A stretch of 41,093 bases of DNA from Bacillota bacterium. GTDB taxonomy: Bacteria > Bacillota > Clostridia > Oscillospirales > Ruminococcaceae. Position numbers and translations under genes: made by a program. Below the pieces are notes generated by a model. It saw nothing but the letters and a program-made list of their open reading frames with translations, ran no database searches and was not told the DNA's origin. Location of the stretch: the NCBI GenBank assembly GCA_029572815.1, contig JAKPUQ010000210.1:1-41093 (forward strand), read 5' to 3'. Shown one piece after another: positions 1 to 6,551 of this stretch (its first letter is position 1; each line of letters begins with the position of its first letter).

Positions 1-63
1 TTCGTTCTTAATATGAACTGCAGCTCATCTTACCGTATCGACTCGACCATGAATAATGATTAG

Positions 64-139
64 TGGCTCATTATTTTTTTATCAAAACTGGCTCACTTTT
101 TTATTAGCGCTGTGGCTCAGTTTTTTATTGACAAAGGCA
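64..139. repeat. Three short repeats, possible IS21-type element end
   Basis: Three copies of a tGGCTCA-N-TTTTTTATT-like unit start near 64, 89 and 112, spaced about 25 bases apart; the last runs into ATTGACAAAGGCA, ending in CA near 139. Multiple short terminal repeats with a terminal CA are known of IS21-family elements. A reading frame open from the window edge stops at 61-63, and it could be the tail of a transposition gene, but it is too short to identify. The IS assignment is an inference; the repeats themselves are seen directly. Confidence 0.35.
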
Positions 140-170
140 GATTTATCAGAGTAACCATAACAAACACAAT

Positions 171-202
171 GCCCCTGAGCGTTTATTGAAACGTTCAGGG
201 GC
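171..202 (-). terminator. Intrinsic terminator of the AraC-type regulator gene
   Basis: Arms GCCCCTGAGCGTTT and AAACGTTCAGGGGC form a 14-bp stem with one G-U pair around a 4-base loop. On the minus strand it is followed by a T-rich stretch (ATTGTGTTTGTT) and lies 18 bases past the stop codon of the regulator gene. Confidence 0.7.
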
Positions 203-219
203 AAAACTGTATGTACGTT

Positions 220-1089
220 TTACTCGCTCACAACAGGAATCCATATCTGGCTCTTGTAGTCGGGAGACAGCATATCTCCGTCGGGGTAAGCCTCGATGTC
301 CATTTCGTAGGTGGGAGTGTAGTCCGATGTGGGGAAGAACTCCGCACAAAGCTCGTGCCAGAGCTGCTGTATAGCCTCGGGCATGGGACCTGTACACTCT
401 GCCACTACCCACGTTCTTGCAGGGATAGTGTTCACACGGAAGCCCTCGGGAGCGACTGTATCGGGAGCACACTCCACAGCGATACCGTAGTCGAAGGTCT
501 CGGCATTGGAGTGACCGTTGCCGTAGCAGGTACCGTAGATAAAAGTGCTGTCCGATGCGTGTTCAAACAGAGTTATGATAGTGCCGTCGGACTTGGCTCT
601 GCTCCAGAATTCGGGGATAGTGTTCTTGTTCTGCTCGCCCACAACGGTGTGCCGCTCAACCTTTTCAAGCACTGTGAATGCGTCCTTTTTAACGATGTTA
701 TAATTCATTGAATTACCGCCTTTCAAAATGATCTGCACCTTGAAACGGGAAAATGAACGGAGCCTGCCGCCCTCGCGCTTTGCTTCAGTAGGCGTTACGC
801 CGTGGAAGCGTGTGAACGCTCTTGTGAAGCTCTCAGGCGACTCATAGCCGTATTTCAGCGCCGTGTCGATGACCTTTGCGTCCGTTTTCATAAGCTCACT
901 GCCGGCAAGTGTGAGCCGCCTGTTACGGATGTATTCGCCTACGGTGATACCGCACAGTATACCGAATATCTTCTGGAAATAGTAGGGCGAGCAAGCCGCC
1001 TGTTTTGCGACCTCCGCCATATCAAGCTCGTCGGTGATGTGCGCTTCGATGTAGTCGATAGCTTTCTGAATACCTGTGGCTAAGTTCAT
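220..1089 (-). CDS. AraC-family regulator with GyrI-like effector domain
   Basis: The 289-residue protein has two parts. Residues about 8-105 form the double helix-turn-helix of the AraC family (SPYYFQKIFG in the first recognition region; YGYESPESFTRAFTRFHGVTP is the characteristic second half). Residues about 130-289 look like the GyrI/Rob C-terminal effector domain, which in relatives binds small hydrophobic or cationic molecules and often controls multidrug efflux or stress genes. The ATG start is preceded by AAAGGAGGG at normal spacing. The gene stands alone, with its own terminator downstream and a weak -35 promoter upstream. The ligand and target genes are not visible here. Confidence 0.9.
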   Translation of the reverse strand: MNLATGIQKAIDYIEAHITDELDMAEVAKQAACSPYYFQKIFGILCGITVGEYIRNRRLTLAGSELMKTDAKVIDTALKYGYESPESFTRAFTRFHGVTPTEAKREGGRLRSFSRFKVQIILKGGNSMNYNIVKKDAFTVLEKVERHTVVGEQNKNTIPEFWSRAKSDGTIITLFEHASDSTFIYGTCYGNGHSNAETFDYGIAVECAPDTVAPEGFRVNTIPARTWVVAECTGPMPEAIQQLWHELCAEFFPTSDYTPTYEMDIEAYPDGDMLSPDYKSQIWIPVVSE

Positions 1090-1115
1090 TGTTTTCCCTC
1101 CTTTAGTGTGATTTC

Positions 1116-1144
1116 ATTATAACATCGTGAGAGTTTTCTGTCCT
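1116..1144 (-). promoter_or_regulatory. Promoter of the AraC-type regulator
   Basis: On the minus strand AGGACA (1139-1144), a 17-base spacer and TATAAT (1116-1121) lie 27 bases before the start codon. The -35 is weak, as is common for regulated promoters. Confidence 0.5.
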
Positions 1145-1215
1145 GATATTTTGTGGCTTGTTGTGTCAGGTCAATACAATTACTTTTCTTCAAAAAGAAC
1201 ACTGTTTTTTCTCAC

Positions 1216-1959
1216 TTAGTTATTACTTTGTTCTTCATAATCATATCCAGCTTTTCTTATCTTACTAATCAGTTGTGATATTTCTTTCAAATGTTCATCT
1301 TTGGTTTTTTGAAATATTATTTCGTAATTATTCCAGAAATCTTCCTCCTTTAAATTTGAACGTAAGGTACTTACATGAATCATCATTTTATTCTTGTCCA
1401 CCTTTAAAGATGTACCAAGATTAAAACCACCATAACGTCCTTCGTCAATAAAAGAAAAGCTTTCAAATAATCGTTCATATTTTTCTAAGTTTGCTTCTGA
1501 ATAATCAACAGAAAATTCAATATTATACATGCCAAAAAACCGTTGCAAGAATGATTCAAGCCATTCCAGATTTTTTATTTTTCTTTTTAAAACTTCAATG
1601 TCATTAACTCGATTTTCATACCATTTTATACCAGGTTTTTTCACTTGTTTTACGGTTTCCTCTACTTCTTTAAGCTCAGATAATAAATGCCATTCTGGTT
1701 CAGGAATATCAAAATCTAAATCTTCTTCATACTTTAAAGAATTGTTTAAAATTGGTTTATATTTATTAATAAGAAATGTTTCGAGAATATGAGTATGGGC
1801 TCGGTTTTTACATTCCGTGTAATAAATAACAGCCTTTTCAAGATAAGGCTTGAATTTTGCTTCTTTTACATGAGCATTTACTCTATTGAGAATTGAGTTA
1901 TCTGATTTGCCTATGTAAATAATTTCATCGTTATACACATATTTATATATTCCAAACAT
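1216..1959 (-). CDS. GIY-YIG nuclease-domain protein
   Basis: The N-terminal 75 residues are a GIY-YIG endonuclease domain: G3-I-Y, Y15-I-G17, the catalytic-type Arg26 in ILNRVNAH, metal-binding-type Glu60 in HILETFLI and a following KPILNN. The remaining about 170 residues are charged and helix-rich, and I do not recognise them. The ATG has AGGAGG eight bases upstream. The gene starts 5 bases after the methyltransferase stop and is visibly AT-richer than its neighbours, with long A/T runs, which suggests transfer. Free-standing GIY-YIG proteins are known from phages, plasmids and restriction or homing systems. The target here is unknown. Confidence 0.8.
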   Translation of the reverse strand: MFGIYKYVYNDEIIYIGKSDNSILNRVNAHVKEAKFKPYLEKAVIYYTECKNRAHTHILETFLINKYKPILNNSLKYEEDLDFDIPEPEWHLLSELKEVEETVKQVKKPGIKWYENRVNDIEVLKRKIKNLEWLESFLQRFFGMYNIEFSVDYSEANLEKYERLFESFSFIDEGRYGGFNLGTSLKVDKNKMMIHVSTLRSNLKEEDFWNNYEIIFQKTKDEHLKEISQLISKIRKAGYDYEEQSNN

Positions 1960-1963
1960 ATAT

Positions 1964-2596
1964 TTATCCTCCTAAAAAATCCAACCTCACCAGTGCCTTG
2001 CCGTTTGGCAGTGGATATGACTCCTGCAATATCAGCGAGTAGCCTATCTTGTTCATGGCAGCCGTGAGTACCTTTTCCTCCATTTGGTGATGTACATCGT
2101 CCAGCCTGTCGAAAGCTCGCAGGTACGGCGACTCCGACACCCATTGCTCCGCGTCCGTGTTTATCTGTATCACGCAGGAAACGTACTCAGGAGCGATTTG
2201 CAAAACGGCTCGCTGGAACGCTCCGTAGCCGATGTACTCGATAAGCAGGTTCGCTATCAGAAGCTGTGCCTGCGGGAGCTTCTCTGCTTCGTTTATAAGG
2301 TCAATGTGCAGGCATTTCAGAACTTCCGAAAGCTGAGTATATCGCTGAGATACCGCACAGAGGTAGTCCGCATTGATGTCCACACCGTAGACCCTGCGGA
2401 ACTTGTCGGTGCCGATGTGTTCAAGTCCGTTTCCGCCTGCAACTCCCAGAACTGCGGCAGTCTCCACAGGGTAGGCGGCGAACTGCTCCTGCATTATGGA
2501 ATCGAGGGCCTGAAGCTGCCGAACAGATTCAAGGCTCATGTGCTTTTCGTAGTCGTCAAGACTTATTTCTTCCCATGGGTTTATATTGTTTTTCAT
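1964..2596 (-). CDS. Class I SAM-dependent methyltransferase
   Basis: The 210-residue protein has a Rossmann-type SAM-binding motif I (VLGVAGGNGLEH, about residues 49-60) and an acidic residue at the end of strand 2 (VYGVD, Asp73), with IDLINEAEKL and LLIANLLIEYIG as later motifs. The substrate is not evident; small-molecule or RNA methylation are both possible. I place the start at the ATG 8 bases after the stop of the upstream gene. A longer in-frame start at 2632 would overlap that gene by about 28 bases and adds only a charged leader. The gene lies between a small basic protein and a GIY-YIG protein in one transcription unit. Confidence 0.75.
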   Translation of the reverse strand: MKNNINPWEEISLDDYEKHMSLESVRQLQALDSIMQEQFAAYPVETAAVLGVAGGNGLEHIGTDKFRRVYGVDINADYLCAVSQRYTQLSEVLKCLHIDLINEAEKLPQAQLLIANLLIEYIGYGAFQRAVLQIAPEYVSCVIQINTDAEQWVSESPYLRAFDRLDDVHHQMEEKVLTAAMNKIGYSLILQESYPLPNGKALVRLDFLGG

Positions 2597-2604
2597 TTTT
2601 GATT

Positions 2605-2940
2605 CTACTTTCTTCTCGCACATTTTGCCCAATAGTTCATGAAGCTATCTTTGGTTTTGAATTTATTCATAAAATATGAGTATCTGTAACTGGTTATGTT
2701 GTTTTTCTTCATAAACTGCATATATTCCCATTCTCTTTCAGCTTTGGAGCGTGTCCATCTGCTTACATAGTCGTGAATGTTCCAGCTTTCTGTAAATTTG
2801 CGATGAACAGCTGATTTGCCTGTCTTTAGCTCATCGTTTGAATTGCATCGGCGGAAGATCCTGTTAGCGTGAGCCTTTGCAGTCTTCGAGCCTCTTTTGT
2901 TATCTTTGATTATCGGATTTTTTCTGTAGCTTCTGCTCAC
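2605..2940 (-). CDS. Small basic protein of unknown function
   Basis: This 111-residue, Lys/Arg-rich protein has no family I can name. It is rich in Ser, Tyr and Trp (SRSYRKNPIIKDN near the start, SWNIHDYVSRWTRSKAEREWEYM in the middle, split here by function only). I choose a GTG start at 2938-2940, because TTGAAGGAGTGG places AGGAG 9 bases before it; an upstream TTG at 2958 would lie inside that ribosome binding site. The gene opens a three-gene unit with its own consensus promoter about 34 bases upstream. The basic composition would fit nucleic-acid binding, but this is inference only. Confidence 0.65.
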   Translation of the reverse strand: MSRSYRKNPIIKDNKRGSKTAKAHANRIFRRCNSNDELKTGKSAVHRKFTESWNIHDYVSRWTRSKAEREWEYMQFMKKNNITSYRYSYFMNKFKTKDSFMNYWAKCARRK

Positions 2941-2973
2941 GTTGGACCACTCCTTCAATCGATAGTTTCAATA

Positions 2974-3002
2974 ATTATATCATATTCGGGGGAGTTTTTC
3001 AA
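2974..3002 (-). promoter_or_regulatory. Promoter of the ORF111-methyltransferase-GIY-YIG unit
   Basis: On the minus strand TTGAAA (2997-3002), a 17-base spacer and a perfect TATAAT (2974-2979). It is the only strong promoter seen for the three-gene unit. Confidence 0.75.
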
Positions 3003-3007
3003 TAAAA

Positions 3008-3041
3008 AACAGCTCCTGCCTCTATCTGGACGGGAGCTGTT
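3008..3041 (-). terminator. Terminator-like hairpin just upstream of the minus-strand promoter
   Basis: Arms AACAGCTCC and GGGAGCTGTT form a stem that on the minus strand is followed directly by TTTTTTATTG. There is no minus-strand gene to its right, so it probably shields the promoter at 2974-3002 from antisense transcription entering from the relaxase region. Confidence 0.6.
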
Positions 3042-3062
3042 GTCAGTTATCGTAAAATATGC

Positions 3063-3141
3063 GACAACTCATTTTAGCTGGAACTGTTGCGTTTTTTGCA
3101 ACTGTTCATTTTTCAGTTGTTGTAAATAATACAACAACTCA
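3063..3141. repeat. Clustered inverted repeats upstream of the relaxase, oriT-like
   Basis: A perfect 10-bp inverted repeat, AGTTGTTGTA / TACAACAACT (3115-3124 and 3130-3139), is separated by 5 bases. A smaller one, GTTGC-N7-GCAAC, lies at 3086-3102. The words GACAACTCA and ACAACTCA recur at 3063 and 3134. MobV-type origins of transfer typically lie just upstream of the mob gene and consist of such hairpins. The nick site cannot be named from the sequence, so oriT is an inference. Confidence 0.45.
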
Positions 3142-3219
3142 TAGTAAGGCAGCCTGTCGCACAACAACAGAGAGTTCACTGCCAAGAACATCGACCCGTC
3201 AAGAACTGCGGATAACATC

Positions 3220-4404
3220 GTGTTCGTTCAGCAGGATCTGGGTGATGCTTACCACCAGCTTTTCGATGAAGCGGTAGAGAGATACAACGCTCATCAGAAA
3301 AGAAAGGATCGCATGATCGACGACTACTTCCTGCACCTGTTCAACCGTGAGCCGAGCAAGAGCGTTATCACCGGAGCGAACAAGCAGAATAGCTTCTATG
3401 AAGACTTGGTGCAGATCGGCACGAAGGACGATACGGGAGTCGGCACTCCCGATGCGGAAGATGCCGTCGCTTGCTTGAAAGAATACATGGAGGGTTTCCA
3501 GAAAAGAAATCCAAATCTCTATGTGTTCAATGCGGTTATGCACCTCGATGAAGCAACGCCGCACCTGCACATCAACTACATTCCTGTCGGTCACTATGAT
3601 AGAGGTCTTGATACCAGGAATGCTATGGCGAAAGCCCTTGAAGAAATGAACTTCGGTCATGATGCAAGAGCGATCAACCGTTGGAGGCTAAAGGAGTGGG
3701 CTGTACTCAGTAATATTTGTGCTGAACATGGTATTGAGATCAGTGAACCGCAGAAGTCAAGAGGTTACAGCTACACAGTCGAGGAGTACGGCAAGCATCA
3801 GGATGAGATAAAAGCTCTCAATGCTGAAATGACTCAGGTCGAAAGTGAGCTTGCTGAGAAGCAGGCAAAGCGTGAAGATCTCAATCAGCAGATCGAGCAG
3901 AAGACAGCTCAGGTCAAGGCGATACTCAACTACATTCCCGACTATGAAAAGGAGTTCAAGATCGAAGATGAGTGCGATCAGCTCCGTAGAGAGCTTATCG
4001 GTCTGCTTGACGGTAAGCTGTCTATCATGAAGCACAAGGATGCTATCATCGCCAAGGTGCAGAGGCTCTGCAAGCTTGTAAAGAAGGTCAATGATAACGC
4101 TCACAAGTCCGGCAATACGATCTACTCTCTCCATGAAAAGCTCGATGCTGCGATGAAAGAGTATGATGATGTGTGTCAGCGCTGGAAATGTGCAGCAGAA
4201 GAACGCACGGAGCTTCGCCGTGATAATGCAGCGTTGTCAGCTGAGGTCGATGACCTGACAGAGTTTGTGAGCTTGCTGAAACGCTTAGAGCCGCAGAAGT
4301 ACGCTGAGGTCAAGCAGGCGCAGGAGTATGTTCACAGTCAGTGTGAACAGGAAGTACAGCAGCAGTCCACCACCAGAAAAAAGAAATCGTGGGGACTGGA
4401 ATAA
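3220..4404 (+). CDS. mobV: MobV-family relaxase (plasmid mobilization), N-terminus damaged
   Basis: The protein nicks and pilots DNA in mobilizable elements. The diagnostic histidine motif HLDEATPHLH is at residues 108-117 of the frame counted from a GTG at 3220. The C-terminal half is a long Glu/Gln/Lys-rich coiled coil (about residues 185-245 and 290-350), usual in this family. The conserved N-terminus continues upstream in frame as GSLSHNNREFTAKNIDPSR, starting at 3148, directly after a TAA at 3145-3147, with no usable start codon between. In the neighbouring frame NNTTTHSK precedes it, so one lost G near 3146-3150 (AAGGC for AAGGGC) would restore a natural fusion. The GTG start would remove the HNNR motif, so the protein as written is probably inactive. 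An integrase follows 132 bases downstream. Confidence 0.8.
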   Translation: MFVQQDLGDAYHQLFDEAVERYNAHQKRKDRMIDDYFLHLFNREPSKSVITGANKQNSFYEDLVQIGTKDDTGVGTPDAEDAVACLKEYMEGFQKRNPNLYVFNAVMHLDEATPHLHINYIPVGHYDRGLDTRNAMAKALEEMNFGHDARAINRWRLKEWAVLSNICAEHGIEISEPQKSRGYSYTVEEYGKHQDEIKALNAEMTQVESELAEKQAKREDLNQQIEQKTAQVKAILNYIPDYEKEFKIEDECDQLRRELIGLLDGKLSIMKHKDAIIAKVQRLCKLVKKVNDNAHKSGNTIYSLHEKLDAAMKEYDDVCQRWKCAAEERTELRRDNAALSAEVDDLTEFVSLLKRLEPQKYAEVKQAQEYVHSQCEQEVQQQSTTRKKKSWGLE

Positions 4405-4431
4405 TATACAACAGAACAAAAGATGAAACTT

Positions 4432-4518
4432 TATGACATACCCTGAAAAGATACGTCAAATCTCTTGACAAGCCCGAAATATTGCGCTAAGATTATAGAT
4501 GTACAAGGGTATGTCATA
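4432..4518. promoter_or_regulatory. Perfect 13-bp inverted repeat flanking the integrase promoter
   Basis: TATGACATACCCT at 4432-4444 and its exact complement AGGGTATGTCATA at 4506-4518 enclose the integrase promoter. Arms this long separated by 61 bases are unlikely by chance. They could be operator sites for a looping repressor, or arm-type binding sites of the integrase or an excisionase. The repeat is seen; the role is inferred. Confidence 0.55.
4465..4493 (+). promoter_or_regulatory. Promoter of the integrase gene
   Basis: Perfect TTGACA (4465-4470), a 17-base spacer and TAAGAT (4488-4493), 43 bases before the ATG. Confidence 0.65.
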
Positions 4519-4536
4519 GATCTTAGGAGGTAATCT

Positions 4537-5718
4537 ATGGCAACAATAAAGAAGCGTGGCAACAGCTATCTTATCAGAGTGAGCTGCGGCTACGATATAA
4601 ACGGTAATCACAAGGAACAGTCCATGACATGGAAGCCCGACGAGGGTATGACCAAGAAGCAGATCGAAAAGGAGCTGAACCGTCAGGCGGTCATGTTTGA
4701 GGAATCGGTCAACCACGGCTTCAAGACTTCTGCTATGAAGTTTCAGGAGCTTGCGGAGGAGTGGTTCGAGAACTACGCTAAGAACGCCCTCAGAAGCACT
4801 ACATACGAGCGTATGCTCCAGCTCACACACCGTGTCTACCCTGCGATAGGACATCTGCGTATCGACAAGATCACCGCAAGGCATTTGCAGGGATTCGTGA
4901 ACTCTCTCGCAAAAGAGGGAGCGAACGAAAAGACAGGCAAGCCACTCGCACCGAAAACGATACGTCATAACCTGAGTTTTATCTCGGACGTATTCAGCTA
5001 TGCGGTGAGAATGGACTTGGTATCGGACAACCCGTGCAGGAAAGTGACTATCCCGAAAGGCGAGGTCAAGGAGAAGCCTATCTACTCCCAGGAGGAGATC
5101 GCACAGCTCCTGACAGCTATCAACGGTGAGGACACAAAGTACCGTGCTTTCTTTTATCTGATAGCGTACAGCGGTTTCCGCAGGAGCGAGATGCTCGGTC
5201 TTGAATGGAAGGACATCGACTTCGAGAACAACATCATCAGCATCAAGAGAACGAGCAACTACACGTCAGAGCGTGGCATATACACGGACACTACAAAGAC
5301 TAAACGTTCAAAGCGTGTGCTGAAGATCAGTCCGTACATCATGGGTATCCTCAAAGAACTGAAAGACGAGCAGGACGAGGAAGCACTCCGCTTAGGAGAC
5401 AAGTGGGTGGAGAGTGACAGACTGTTTGTCAAGTGGAACGGCGAACCCATGAACAACCAGACACCTTACGGCTGGCTCAAAGAGTTCTGTGAAAAGAACG
5501 ATATGCCTTTCTATGGTATTCACAGTTTCAGACACTTCGCAGCTTCTGCCCTGATCTCATCGGGGCTTGATGTGGTCACGGTATCGGGAGCTTTAGGGCA
5601 TTGCAATTCAGGAACGACTTTGAACGTCTATGCTCATATGTTCCAGACCGCACAGGCGAGAGTGGCTCAGGCGATGGACGGAGCGTTCAGTTTTCTTCCG
5701 CAGGATACAACAACTTAA
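4537..5718 (+). CDS. int: Tyrosine recombinase / integrase of a mobile element
   Basis: This 393-residue site-specific recombinase has the three-part layout of Tn916/phage-type integrases. An N-terminal arm-binding region (KKRGNSYLIRVSCGYD) is followed by a SAM-like core-binding domain (about residues 65-165) and the catalytic domain. The catalytic set is visible: Arg215 in SGFRRSEML, a Lys in the TKTKRS hairpin (about 254-256), His329 and Arg332 in HSFRH, His355 in LGHCNSG and nucleophile Tyr365 in LNVYAHM. AGGAGG precedes the ATG. The gene appears intact, in contrast to the damaged relaxase upstream. Its 3' end points at the 3' end of tRNA-Glu, the usual arrangement for integration into a tRNA gene. 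Confidence 0.93.
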   Translation: MATIKKRGNSYLIRVSCGYDINGNHKEQSMTWKPDEGMTKKQIEKELNRQAVMFEESVNHGFKTSAMKFQELAEEWFENYAKNALRSTTYERMLQLTHRVYPAIGHLRIDKITARHLQGFVNSLAKEGANEKTGKPLAPKTIRHNLSFISDVFSYAVRMDLVSDNPCRKVTIPKGEVKEKPIYSQEEIAQLLTAINGEDTKYRAFFYLIAYSGFRRSEMLGLEWKDIDFENNIISIKRTSNYTSERGIYTDTTKTKRSKRVLKISPYIMGILKELKDEQDEEALRLGDKWVESDRLFVKWNGEPMNNQTPYGWLKEFCEKNDMPFYGIHSFRHFAASALISSGLDVVTVSGALGHCNSGTTLNVYAHMFQTAQARVAQAMDGAFSFLPQDTTT

Positions 5719-5726
5719 AACAAATA

Positions 5727-5769
5727 GTCCGCTACCAAAATGAGCAGTAGCGGACAAATAGCGGACAAA
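5727..5769. repeat. Inverted repeat plus 11-bp tandem repeat after the integrase
   Basis: GTCCGCTAC (5727-5735) pairs with GTAGCGGAC (5747-5755). TAGCGGACAAA then occurs twice back to back (5748-5758, 5759-5769). It lies between the integrase stop and the tRNA-Glu terminator. Such repeats can be recombinase binding sites beside an attachment site, or the hairpin may end int transcription, although no T-run follows it. Confidence 0.5.
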
Positions 5770-5794
5770 CCCTATTTTCAGTATAAAAGAAAAA

Positions 5795-5826
5795 CTCGGA
5801 AACAACGTATTTACGCTGTTTCCGAG
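5795..5826 (-). terminator. Terminator of the tRNA-Met/tRNA-Glu unit
   Basis: CTCGGAAACAACG and CGCTGTTTCCGAG form a 13-bp stem with one mismatch. On the minus strand TTTTTCTTTTAT follows, 13 bases beyond the tRNA-Glu 3' end. Confidence 0.8.
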
Positions 5827-5838
5827 AACGTTGAATAG

Positions 5839-5910
5839 TGACCCGTACGGGAATTGAACCCATGATTCCGCCGTGAAAGGGCGATGTCTTAACCTCTTGA
5901 CCAACGGGCC
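5839..5910 (-). tRNA. tRNA-Glu (anticodon TTC)
   Basis: The 72-base minus-strand cloverleaf has acceptor arm GGCCCGT / ACGGGTC, D-arm GTCAAGAGGTTAAGAC, anticodon loop CTTTCAC with TTC, and T-loop TTCAATT. No CCA is encoded. Its 3' end faces the integrase gene and is a plausible attachment target. Confidence 0.95.
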
Positions 5911-5913
5911 ATT

Positions 5914-5990
5914 TGGTAGCGGCAGTAGGATTCGAACCAACGACCAATCGGGTATGAACCGAGTACTCTAGCCAACTGAGCTATGCCGCC
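5914..5990 (-). tRNA. tRNA-Met (anticodon CAT), probably elongator
   Basis: The 77-base minus-strand tRNA includes an encoded CCA. The acceptor is GGCGGCA / TGCCGCT (a G-U end pair), the D-stem GCTC/GAGT, the anticodon loop TTCATAC and the T-loop TTCGAAT. It lacks the initiator signature of three G-C pairs in the anticodon stem. I see one mismatch at 27-43 and one T-T in the T-stem (GTTGG / CCTAC). It sits 3 bases upstream of tRNA-Glu under a shared promoter. A tRNA-Ile2 with lysidine-modified CAT is a less likely alternative. Confidence 0.88.
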
Positions 5991-6022
5991 ACAAATAAGC
6001 AGGCGTCACCTGCGACTAAATT

Positions 6023-6051
6023 ATTATAGTACAAAAAGGCAAAAAAGTCAA
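6023..6051 (-). promoter_or_regulatory. Strong promoter of the tRNA pair
   Basis: On the minus strand TTGACT (6046-6051), a 17-base spacer and a perfect TATAAT (6023-6028), about 32 bases before the mature tRNA-Met. Confidence 0.85.
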
Positions 6052-6136
6052 GCAAAGGGAGAAATAAACTTTGAAATTTGGCAACCCACACAAAATGGTG
6101 CTGCTTGTAAAAGAAGTTGTTGTTGAAAATAGGGAG

Positions 6137-6172
6137 AGCTTCGGGCAGGGGAGTAACAGGCAGCCCGAAGCT
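6137..6172 (-). terminator. Terminator after spoVAE
   Basis: AGCTTCGGGC and GCCCGAAGCT form a perfect 10-bp stem 11 bases after the spoVAE stop. The tail on the minus strand (CTCCCTATTTTC) has only a short T-run. Confidence 0.6.
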
Positions 6173-6183
6173 ATATCGTGAAA

Positions 6184-6547
6184 TCAGGAGCGGTCCTTCT
6201 GTCTGAACAGCAGGGAGGCTCCAAGCCCGAAGAGCAGAGCCGCTGTAACTCCCCCTGCTGCGGCGGTTAGACCGCCTGTGAATATGCCGAGGAGACCATC
6301 GCTGCTGATGGTTTTTCTTATGCCTTCGGCAAGGAGGTGTCCGAAGCCCGTCAGGGGCACGGAGGCACCAGCCCCTGCGAAGTCCACAAGGGGGCTTATA
6401 AATGCCCAGTGCTGAAAGAATTACTCCTGCTACCACAAACCCCGTCAGTATCCTTGCGGGAGTCAGCTTTGTAAAGTCGATGAGGAGCTGTCCCACGGTG
6501 CATATAACACCGCCGACCACGAATGCTTTCAGTATATCTAATATCAC
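6184..6547 (-). pseudogene. spoVAE: Stage V sporulation protein AE, frameshifted in a C-run
   Basis: SpoVAE is a small inner-membrane part of the channel that moves dipicolinic acid into the developing spore. The first part reads [19 protein letters not shown]... to LSALGIYKP in one frame. The rest ([19 protein letters not shown]... to FRQKDRS) continues in the next frame. The switch point is a run of five C on the minus strand (6390-6394); four would give one continuous protein of about 120 residues, the family's usual length. The GTG start lies 4 bases after the spoVAD stop, with AAAGGA upstream inside spoVAD. This is either a true mutation or a homopolymer sequence error. The otherwise intact second half favours error or a very recent event. 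Confidence 0.85.
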
Positions 6548-6551
6548 ATTA

